Part shown: positions 55,711 through 64,000 of the stretch, in pieces
Layout of the letters: each line of letters begins with the position of its first letter
How positions within the stretch are numbered: the stretch's first letter is position 1
The notes under the pieces: model-generated
Seen by the model: the letters and a program-made list of their open reading frames with translations, nothing else
What the model was told of the DNA's origin: nothing
Database searches by the model: none
Assembly: GCF_023078275.1 (NCBI RefSeq)
Contig: NC_062971.1
Location: forward strand, 5,518,001 to 5,582,000
Direction: 5' to 3'
Length of the DNA stretch: 64,000 bases
Source of the DNA: Leguminivora glycinivorella
Lineage: Eukaryota; Arthropoda; Insecta; Lepidoptera; Tortricidae
Position numbers and translations under genes: made by a program

Positions 55711-58700
55711 ATATACAAGAATTGCTCGTTTAATAGTATAAGATATGATAGAGTAGGTACTATCGTGTTAAGTACCTAAAGCATTTGAGTGAATGGCAAT
55801 ATATTGTTTACAGGTAACGAAACAGTCGTGTCAAATTTTAACGGACGCTATCCAGCGAGCCAAGAAGACCGTACAGAAATTGTCAAAAATCGCGAGGCGT
55901 AACTACGATGGGCAGGGTGTTGATCGGAGCTCGCCTACTTTGGATACGGTCGATGTGCAGTTGACTCGGCCTTGCGAGGCGTACCCTTACCATGGGATGG
56001 ATGAAAGTTGTAAGTATAACATAGGTAGAAGTCAGAAATGATATTGCAATGTTGAAATCAGGTAGGTATACCTATGTAAGTAACTACCTACTTATTGTAG
56101 TCGCGTACTTCGCGTAGGTATAGCTAGGAACATACTACGCGGACGTCCGATCAGTGGGCACGGTCTTCGGGACGTGGCTTCGGCTGACCAAAACATCCAG
56201 CGAGCCAGATTTCGATCGGACGCCCGTGCGCTCAAGGCCACGCCCACGACCGACGACCGATAGTTTGCACGGTTAAGTGTATATTCAATATTCATTGTCT
56301 AGATCCGCGTCCGCGGTCGCGCGACGGCGGACGTCCGCGTTATATGTTCCTAGCTTATTCGTTTGACGTACAAACCATAAATCATTATACTTATCGTTAG
56401 TCTTATATAATGGAGCAGCTATGTAGCCATAAGCCATTACTAAAATATTTTTACGAGGTATGAAGTGTTCGTTCGACCATAGGTAAGTAAACTCGACAGG
56501 TTTGAGGTCGAGGGAAGCAGGTAATACGGTACGGGTAACGCTGAAATCTAGTATCTGCGCCGCGCAAATGCTAAGACTTATGTATCATGCTATTCAGGCA
56601 CCTACTTGTTCTACAAGTTACCCTCCCCAAGAATTCCTCGGGACTTGATTGCAGGTCAACTTGTTTGTGGTCTTTTTGACAATCTTCAATTGAATCCTCT
56701 TATTCTTCATTTCAGACAATCTCACGGTATCGGACACGGCGAGTTTGACTGGACATTCAATATGGGGCGTTCTCCACGGGCTCGAGAGCTTTCTACACCT
56801 GCTCTACCAATCAGATGACTACGAGGTAAGTTTATTTTATTTTTAAAGTTCTAAGGGTAACACAAGTCTTCTTCAGCTTACTGTGGGACTCAGTCAATCT
56901 GTGTAATAAAGTCCTATAATATTTATTTTATTAAGGGTAGAGTAGAGCATAAAAGTATTAACTAACAAAATGCCCCTAGTAATTCTAAATGAAGCTCTAT
57001 CGCATGGATAAAATATGCCATCCAAATGCCATTGAAAAAAGTGGATGCGCAGAATATTCTTCTATAGATATAAAATATATATGATATACCTAACCTTGGA
57101 TACCTAGGTATCCAAGGTGACACCAGGATCATTTGCAAAGTCCCCGCCTATATGTATTCCTGAGTGCCTTACTTAATATCGTTCCGTTTGCACTGTAATG
57201 TAATCAATTGAGAGAAATCTATAATTTATCACAATTACCTGAATAGTTTCTTAATCAAATTCGATTGTTTCAGACTCTCCTAATTCAAGGTACGAAGATC
57301 CGCGACTACCCTCGCCACCCGCACCGCGGGTTACTACTGGACACGTCTCGACACTACTTGCGAGTTAACAAACTCCTCACCACGCTAGATGCTATGGCGA
57401 TGAATAAGCTCAACGTGTTCCATTGGCACATCGTTGATGACCACTCGTTCCCATATCAGAGCGAGAAGTTTCCTGAGTTAAGGTGAGATACTGAAATAAA
57501 TATAACACGCTTTTGATACGTGACGACGTGTTATATAATAGTTATTTGTTATACAAGGGGGCAAAGTTGTATTTTAACGCCGAGTGTGGAATTGAAAAAC
57601 GAGCAAGTGAAAGGATTCTAGATAGTTGAACCACGAGCGAAGCGAGTGGTTCGAGAATAGAATCCTGAACTTGCGAGTTTTTTAACACACGAGAAGTAAA
57701 ATACATTTGCACCCGAGTGTAACACAAAACTTTTCCCCTCACTATAGCGAGGAAACTACAACGCAAAAAATGCGTTTATCACTGCTTCCAGTAGTTTCAC
57801 AGGTGGTAAATCATCTTTATTACTAGATTCACCTCCTTTTATCAATTTTAAAGCAGTTAATTTGACTTTATCAAGGTCAAATTACTTTACTCACTAGTGG
57901 ATAAAATGCGTTTTTACCCGCTGGTATTAAGGGACAAAACACGTGTTTCCGAGCTGGTGAGGGGAAAAATAAATATAACACGTAAGTTCCTACGTAAATT
58001 GAACTTGTTCGGAGTCCCACCCCACGTACCTACCTAAGTCCCTGGCGAAGCTAGTTGACGGCTGTAGCCGTCGGTGGCGTTATTGGTCAGTCTACTCGAC
58101 GATGGCACAGCAGACTGGCGGACGAAATGTTAATTGCAGTATCTACTTAAAAGGAGACTAAGCCCGTAACTTACGAACTTCGGTATTCGCCTTCGCGGTA
58201 GATAATATTGACCCCGCAATTTTGGATGAGAAATTTGCCTAACCCTAATAATTCTTTGTTTTTAACTCAGCGAAAAAGGTGCGTATCACCGGTCAATGGT
58301 GTATACGAAAGCCGACATCAAGAAGATCGTGGAATATGCCAGAGACCGGGGGATCAGAGTCATACCGGAGATAGACGTCCCAGGTACCTATTAATTATGT
58401 AGCATTTTCTTCTCCGTAACCTCTGTTATGCTTACTAAATGGCTACAGTTAAGCAGAGTGACAAAAGGGCATTTTCGCGAAAAAAGATTCAAAAACTTTT
58501 TTTTTCTAAAACAGGTAAATTTACGGTTCGGTACAGGTAATTTAATCACGAGCCCTTTCCATCCTACTAGGCGGAAAAAAGCGTTCCAAATTAAATTTTT
58601 CTACTTTGTTACTATTTTTCATACACTTTGTACAGCGATTACAAAGTGCAAAATAATACAAAATGGGACCATTTTTTTGTCTCTTGTTTTTTGTCCTACA

Positions 58701-61700
58701 TCGAAAGGGCTCGTGATTCTGAGTAGGAAAAACAGAAAATTTACCTACATTAGAAAAAATATTTTTGGTGATAAACATTACCTATTCAGCAGAGGGCTAT
58801 GAAACTTGATATATTGTGATAGACGATTTTTGCAACTGACCCAAAGTCGAAAGAATGCCGAGCCGTCGATTACGAGTATTTTTTCACGGTGGTTATTGTG
58901 TCACTGTTGTAGAGTCCCATCACTATAGTAATGACCAAAAAATTGTAAGTAACTGAAGTTTAATATGAAAACTTGACGTTTTTGTGTTGCTCTGCTAAGT
59001 AGCTCTCGCTCTCGGTCGGCGCAGTCACACACTCATTCTCGATCCAAACCGCTCGCGTTCGCCGATTCTATACTGAACTAAATGAGCAAAGACCGATTCA
59101 CGGAGCACGGAAAGGTTTATGAATAAAGACAAATCTGATTTAAACAGAGTGTTTTACAACTGTTATCAGGCCACGTGCGCTCCTGGGGCGAGGCGTACCC
59201 GCAGCTCCTCACGCCATGCTACACAGGCAAGAAGGTGACGTCCCTCGGGCCCCTGGACCCGACCAGCAACCACACGTACAAGTTCCTCGGCCAGCTGCTG
59301 GAGGAGGTCAGGGACTGGTTCCCGGACGAGTACCTGCATTTGGGAGGTGATGAGGTCGACCATAAGTGCTGGTAAGTGGTTACTGAACTTAGTATATTGC
59401 TGATCTGGTATACTTTTGTTGCACACTCTTTTTAGTAACCTTCTCTTACTTTTTTGACCTGATGAAGTAGGGAACAAATCAAATTATTTTATTAAATACT
59501 TTTTTGATTCGCCACCAGTGGGCTTGATCGCTTTTTCTTTAGTGTATGGTATCTATTTCAGTTTGTCCTGATGACTTAAAAAAAACGTTTTTTTTTTTTA
59601 TTTTTTTATTATAAATCTACCATGTCTTAATAAATCCATTTCGGATGGTTTAATATGTATAATTTCAGAAACAGTCGAAACGGATGTGTAATTTTAGAAC
59701 GGAATATTAGTTATAGACATTTCGCGATGGGGCAATTTATGGGTTATATTTTAGCCACTCGATAGCTCGCTCCTTGATGCACTCTCACTAGATAGCAGAT
59801 GTCCTAAAACTCACGAAGCTGCCACTATTAAAAACACTGACACAATTATAATGGTAGTATCAACTGGAAACTTAATCCAGCATACCTAATCACTACTTAT
59901 GACCAAAGAGGATCGAGTATTATAGAGTTACTGTCGAAGTAAAATGTGTAATCACAGTGCATAGACTGCCATCTCTTGACACATCTCTTGGCTTAAAACT
60001 TTTGAACCTCAGTTTTGACAATTTCATATTCTTAGCTCGATATGTGTTAAAATGTCAAATGTTAATATTAGCGCCATCTCGCTGAGCGTACCCCAAAGGT
60101 GTAATGCCATCTCGGCAGCCGTACCTTTTTCTGTATGGTACTGAGTTACGTTTTTTTCTTAGACTTTATCTGTCTATACGGAGTTATATGTCTTTGTTAT
60201 GACTCATTGTTATTCTTCCAGGATATCAAACCCTTCTCTCCTACGCTACATGATGCGTCACAACATGACGTCCTGGACGAAACTCCACAGCCTGTTCATC
60301 GAACGCGCCACGCCGCTAGTTGGGGACAGGAAGATCATCGTTTGGGAGGCAAGTTCCTCAAACACTCGGTTTCTCTCCCGTTCTAACCGACTTCGATTAT
60401 CAGAATAGTTCTGTTTCTTTCGTTCGCTGTCATGTGACTGCAATAGCGTACCATGTTTATACCCTCCTGTGTGTGTATCATGTTTATAACCTCCTGTACG
60501 ATTGACATGTTTAGCTAGGCTGTTAATGTTAATTTAAGGAATAAATAAATAAAGAATAGCCTATCTTAATTTTACCACTACTTGGTATAAGTGTAGGAAG
60601 ACTAGTTTACTAGGATTTGTAGGTCTGTCCTGGCAGGCAAGCATGGTCCCCCTATCGCACTATTTGTAAGTGCGATAGGGACGGCCTGATGTTTTATCAT
60701 TTATCGCGCGACCATGCTTATACGCCGTGGTCAGTTTATATTAGAAGTACGAACTACAAATCAGATATTGAGTCGTTTTTATCGTCTGATTGATTTAAAC
60801 TACAACTGGCATTATTTAATTTTTCAGGAGGTGTTTGACGAGAAAGTGCCCCTTTCAAATGACACGGTGGTGCAAATCTGGCTAAGTGCATGGGTGCAAA
60901 AAGTTAATGAGGTAAACATTTTCTGCTTTTCCTCTATTTAGTAATTTTATATTTCTATTAGTGTTAACTGCATCTAGAATATAAGCACATAATATGGAAT
61001 ACTGATAATTTATATTATAAATTCCGAGTTAACAGTATTTCACTTCAGTTCCTCATTTCTCGATCCTAATAAGGGTATTTTATTGTACCCAGGTGCTGGA
61101 AGCTGGCAAGAAAGCCCTCTTTTCCTCAGAGTGGTACCTATCTGTCCTCGGCTACGGTGGTGACTGGGAGAAGTTTTACAACTTCGACCCTCGGATGAAC
61201 GTCACAGACAGAACTCTGGTGCATAACATGATCGGGGGAGAGGCTTGTATGTGGGGGGAGTACGTAGACAGCACGAACTTCATACAGAGGTAATACAACC
61301 TTCATAAAATAATTTTGTTTTATTATTTCTTGCACTGATTCTAAAAGTGACCCAACTCAATACCGATTTGTTTTAGCGTTAGATCGGTAACGGTTAAAGA
61401 CGCGTACCTACGTAAATGATTTGACTAGACATGACGGAACAATGAGTATTCGTAGTTCCCATTTTGGCTACAGACTAAAAATTACTTTCGACTTTTTTGA
61501 ACAGGGTATGGCCCCGAGCTTGCGGCATCGCTGAGCGCCTCTGGTCCGAAGCGTCGCGGGACGATATTAAAGATAAAGAACTTGAACAGCCAGATTTAGA
61601 AGACTATAGTCCGTACAACGTGGCAGAGACAATGGATCACGTGCGACGTCGTATAGAGGAGCAGGCATGCCGTATGCTGCGTCGCGGCGTGCCGGCCGAG

Positions 61701-61733
61701 CCGCCCAATGGGCCCGGGTTCTGTCTCGTGTGA
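54678..61733 (+). CDS. Hex: Beta-N-acetylhexosaminidase, lysosomal HEXA/HEXB type (GH20)
   Basis: Removes terminal beta-GlcNAc/GalNAc from glycans and glycolipids in lysosomes. Exons: 54678-54844, 55814-56009, 56716-56825, 57274-57482, 58271-58383, 59170-59371, 60222-60348, 60828-60911, 61093-61289, 61505-61733 (TGA); about 544 residues, usual for the family. Signal peptide MLVRCVVLLSVLVIFCQG. GH20 landmarks: RGLLLDTSRHYL, FHWHIVDDHSFPY, RVIPEIDVPGH, catalytic pair Asp-Glu in HLGGDEVD (codons 59349-59354), EVFDEKV, GGEACMWGEYVD, WPRACGIAERLW. N-glycosylation sequons include YNLT, NHT, NMT and NVT. Exon 1 needs one extra base near 54763 to join the signal-peptide frame (PGPNYIPT) to the conserved GEIWPKPQ. 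Intron 7 uses a GC donor (GAG|GCAAGT at 60349). Residues Ser-Val follow WYL where human alpha has Asn-Arg and beta Asp-Leu. A poly(A) signal lies at 61751. Confidence 0.93.
54760..54768 (+). other. One-base deletion site in hexosaminidase exon 1
   Basis: From ATG 54678 the frame gives a signal peptide and VPGPNYIPTE, then departs from the family and stops. The neighbouring frame gives GEIWPKPQYERKDKAVYLVD to the exon end. The switch falls at about 54763 and one added base restores both. Confidence 0.8.
55280..55735. repeat. Composite repeat with tRNA-like segment and (TAAA) tail
   Basis: Starts 'tctgggcgaccgagcttcgc'. It has a minus-strand B-box-like GGTTTCGAATCCC region and A-box-like TAGCTCAGTCG (55412-55490), then 'ttccgagatcgtcggtatat' and a TAAA microsatellite (55680-55713). 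In hexosaminidase intron 1. Confidence 0.6.
56123..56354. repeat. MITE with 27-bp inverted repeats
   Basis: GCTAGGAACATACTACGCGG at the left is complemented by CCGCGTTATATGTTCCTAGC at the right; 'cggacgtccg' completes both arms. In hexosaminidase intron 2. Confidence 0.85.
56866..56936 (+). repeat. SINE family F, 3' piece
   Basis: 'cttactgtgggactcagtca' and 'atctgtgtaataaagtccta' match the 3' part of 22953-23233, including 'gtcctataatatttatt'. The tRNA head is missing. Confidence 0.65.
57561..57710. repeat. Palindromic MITE
   Basis: 'gcaaagttgtattttaacgc' pairs imperfectly with 'gaagtaaaatacatttgc'; the inner arms 'gattct' and 'agaatc' and the central 'ccacgagcgaagcgagtgg' stem also pair. 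In hexosaminidase intron 4. Confidence 0.7.
58544..58718. repeat. Inverted-repeat element
   Basis: 'aatcacgagccctttc' at the left and 'gaaagggctcgtgatt' at the right are exact complements. 'ttgtacagcgattacaaagt' lies in the middle. In hexosaminidase intron 5. Confidence 0.7.
59465..59567 (-). repeat. SINE family D, centrally deleted copy
   Basis: Minus-strand copy retaining both ends of 19226-19520 but lacking the tRNA-like middle. Confidence 0.6.
59898..60135 (+). repeat. Interspersed repeat, family E, uninterrupted copy
   Basis: Same module as 22905-23440 without the SINE. At the insertion point it reads 'gtattatagagttactgtcg'. Confidence 0.8.
60640..60722. repeat. Palindromic MITE, family G, copy 3
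   Basis: 'aggcaagcatggtc' then a complete central 'ccctatcgcacta..tagtgcgataggg' type stem, and 'tcgcgcgaccatgctta'. Most of the left arm is missing. Confidence 0.8.
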
Positions 61734-61750
61734 TACTAGTTTTATGAACG

Positions 61751-61756
61751 AATAAA
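61751..61756 (+). terminator. Poly(A) signal of the hexosaminidase gene
   Basis: AATAAA 18 bases after the TGA. If used, the 3'UTR would be very short. Confidence 0.6.
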
Positions 61757-62215
61757 TAGTTTAAATATGAGTGAGTGAATTATTTAGTTACCCGTTGACA
61801 CCTAGAAACATAATAGGTGCCCTAAGAGCAAACTGCGCAGATATAGGGGCCCCGTCGCGTCAAAGAACGTGAAATGATTTCCCCGTTTCGCGATCATCAT
61901 CATCATTTCAGTATTTAATCGCCCACTAGCGAGTATATCGTCAACTACTTTTAAAAAAACTTGTATCTTCGTCTGTCAATGAAAAGAAAATTGTAGTAAG
62001 TATGTATGGAATGCATAAAGACTTACTTCGTTTTAACTTTGAAGAACAGCGTCAATGTAACGAGTGTGCGCCAAATATGAAATGTACCCACGTTTCGCGA
62101 TCAGCATCATCGTCTTTAATCGCCCAGCATACTCACAGCATAGGCCTCTCTTCGTGTTCGCCACTTATCCCGATGTACCTCGAAATGTCACGCTTTAATG
62201 TTTTAAAGGTTTAAT

Positions 62216-62344
62216 TGTGAGTGTGCACGGGAAAACGTCCCACTTTGTGAATTGTTATAAAGCCGCTTTGTCAGTTTATTCATATAAAAATCTCGCCTTA
62301 ATGGTAACCGACAAAGTGGGACGTTTTACTAAACACACTCACAT
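62216..62344. repeat. MITE with 'gtcccactttgt' arms
   Basis: TGTGAGTGTG..AAAACGTCCCACTTTGT at the left is complemented by ACAAAGTGGGACGTTTT..CACACTCACA at the right. Confidence 0.8.
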
Positions 62345-62734
62345 ATTTGCTTGCTAGTATGTTGATGTGCGATTGTCATTTTTCATTTTTGGATATGGCT
62401 AGTGTCTGTTTATCAATCATTTGCATTCACAAAGTCTACTAGTATTATTTAAATACAGTCATAAATCGCAAAAATATTATATCTGAAATTCGTATTTCGA
62501 TTTGGTAAAGACGGAAAGTCATATAGTGTATTTTTAAAAGTAAATAAATGAGACCGTGGGTGACGGTTGAAGAATTTCAAATTGTGGGTGTCGTAGAAGG
62601 ACTGTGGGATATGGGTTAAATTGTGGCGTAGGCGAGAGGCTGTGGCAACCTTCAACTGCAATGTTACATTTTGGATTTCTTTCAACCCACTAAGAACTAA
62701 GAACCACTAAGAACTACTAAGTTTCAAAACTTAG

Positions 62735-62790
62735 TAGTTCATGTGCTCTGCCTACCCCTTTATGGGATACAGGCGTGATTATGTATATGT
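62735..62790 (+). repeat. Interspersed repeat, family C
   Basis: Reverse-oriented relative of 10577-10680, ending in 'atgtatatgtatgtaaataa'. Confidence 0.55.
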
Positions 62791-63457
62791 ATGTAAATAA
62801 ATAAGTAAACCAGTATTTGTCAACATTAATTTATTAATGACTCGCACAAAATTATGCAATACATACAATAGTAATAAACATCTAAAACTAAACAATGCAT
62901 GTGATGCTACAAAAGGATCCTTAACAAGTGTTTTAACTAATATATGTAAATTTATTTTTAAACTCATAGTTTTAAATAATCGACGTTATCAAAAATACCA
63001 ACATTCATTCATAATACCGGAGGCAGTCTTACATTTTCAATGCATACACACTTATTGCCTTAATCTTAAAGTAAATTGGTGACGTTCTCAATCAAAGATA
63101 CCACATTGTCGCTTGTCGTAAAGACGCCTTGACCGCTTATTCGTAGGTATATACGAGGAAATTTAGTCCCTATGATAAGCAATGGGGTACTTTTTGTTTG
63201 AGAACCTCACATTTTTGGAATTTTATACGGGCGTCTGTAATCATGTCAAAGCTAACTAAAGGCTAATGAACTGCAATATCACATCGTTCATTTCAATACT
63301 TTGTAGTTCTGTGTTATTACGAAATTACTAAACTTATAAAAAAGGGGAGCTTCCGGAAAGATAGAAAAACCGAAAATATTTAAAAGATGTAACTAAGATA
63401 CAACAATGGCACTCTTTAAACTTTTTAAATTGAGACTTAAAACTTTCGAAAACAAAA

Positions 63458-63508
63458 ACCCGTCTGGTGGGCACTCGTGAACTTTGCCGGACAACCCGCC
63501 AGACGGGT
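63458..63508. repeat. Short inverted repeat
   Basis: ACCCGTCTGGTGGG against CCCGCCAGACGGGT with one mismatch and a 23-bp loop. Confidence 0.65.
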
Positions 63509-63612
63509 AGTCGCCATATAAGCGGGTGATTAGATTACGTCATTTTTTGTCTGGTACTGAGTACATAAGTGTGTTAATGAAAAGTACTAGTGATGTTACC
63601 CCGGTTAGCTTA

Positions 63613-63841
63613 GGCACTGGTCCCACCGCGAGCTAGTAAACTATGAGCTATCGGATATAAAAACGAACAAAAAATAATCACTCCCGTGTAAATAAAAGAG
63701 ACACGGCGATGTTTATAGTTACTCGCCCAGCGGTGAGCTAGCAATATCGCCGTGTCTTTTATTTGCACGAGAGTGCTTATCTTTTGTTCGTTTTTATAGC
63801 TGATAGCTCATAGGTTACTAGCTTGCGATGGGACCAGTGCC
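63613..63841. repeat. Palindromic MITE, family H
   Basis: GGCACTGGTCCCACC at the left, complement at the right (GATGGGACCAGTGCC). Inner arms 'aaaaacgaacaaaa' and 'acacggcgat' also pair. Same family as 43742-44194. Confidence 0.85.
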
Positions 63842-63952
63842 TTAGACGCAGATTTTGAGACCCGTATTACAATTCCATTATCGTATAACAGAGCCTCCAT
63901 ACAAAGTTATACGCTACTATCAGTACTATCGCACCGCTCGATACTAGATCAG

Positions 63953-63988
63953 TGAATACTAGACAAAATTCGTTTTGTCTAGTATTCA
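63953..63988. repeat. Perfect 16-bp hairpin
   Basis: TGAATACTAGACAAAA, loop TTCG, then the exact complement. It lies at the right edge of the window and may be the end of a larger element. Confidence 0.8.
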
Positions 63989-64000
63989 TAAAATTAATTA

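Larger units (their letters stand above)
61757..63457. other. Downstream intergenic region
   Basis: Holds a LINE-end fragment (62095-62170), a MITE (62216-62344) and family C repeat (62735-62790). Open frames here are short and I recognise no gene. Confidence 0.5.

Noticed and set aside
63613..63841. Possible microRNA precursor
   Set aside because: Terminal repeats and a second, SINE-interrupted copy identify it as a MITE; hairpin form alone is not evidence for a miRNA.

Overview
This is eukaryotic DNA from an insect, most likely a moth or butterfly. Genes are split by GT-AG introns, the background is AT-rich, and the repeat families (tRNA-headed SINEs, short Helitron-like elements, many palindromic MITEs, R1/I-type LINEs) are ones I associate with Lepidoptera; the order is inferred from these and not proven. 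Three protein-coding genes lie on the + strand. (1) FHIP (FTS and Hook-interacting protein), 14 exons from 669 to 31617, with its 5' exons beyond the left edge. (2) A compact nischarin (PX domain plus leucine-rich repeats), 4 exons, 36307-42752. (3) A HEXA/HEXB-type lysosomal beta-N-acetylhexosaminidase (GH20), 10 exons, 54678-61733. Exon phases were checked across every junction and give open frames, except for one missing base in FHIP exon 4 and one in hexosaminidase exon 1. || Layout. 1-738: end of a FHIP intron and one exon. 739-17925: a 17-kb FHIP intron mostly filled by one 15.3-kb LTR element (991-16273, minus strand). Its two 2.35-kb LTRs are almost identical, it has a 4-bp target duplication, and its 10.6-kb interior has no recognisable gag or pol (LARD-like). 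17926-31617: the remaining FHIP exons, several accompanied by a decayed partial copy ('echo') of an exon. 31618-36306: FHIP 3' side, a 1.6-kb element flanked by TTAA, then the nischarin promoter region. 36307-43250: nischarin. 43422-48498: MITEs, SINEs and a strand-skewed non-coding stretch. 48499-about 54110: a nearly full-length I-type LINE on the minus strand. 54395-61756: hexosaminidase. 61757-64000: repeats and hairpins. || The three genes have separate housekeeping roles (dynein/Hook cargo linkage, endosomal PX-LRR scaffold, lysosomal glycan breakdown). All touch the endolysosomal system, but I see no sign that they form a functional unit. The most interesting observations are the exon echoes in FHIP, the young gag-pol-less LTR element with a promoter/first-exon-like block inside it, and a set of single-base deletions, mostly in homopolymers, that suggests residual assembly error.
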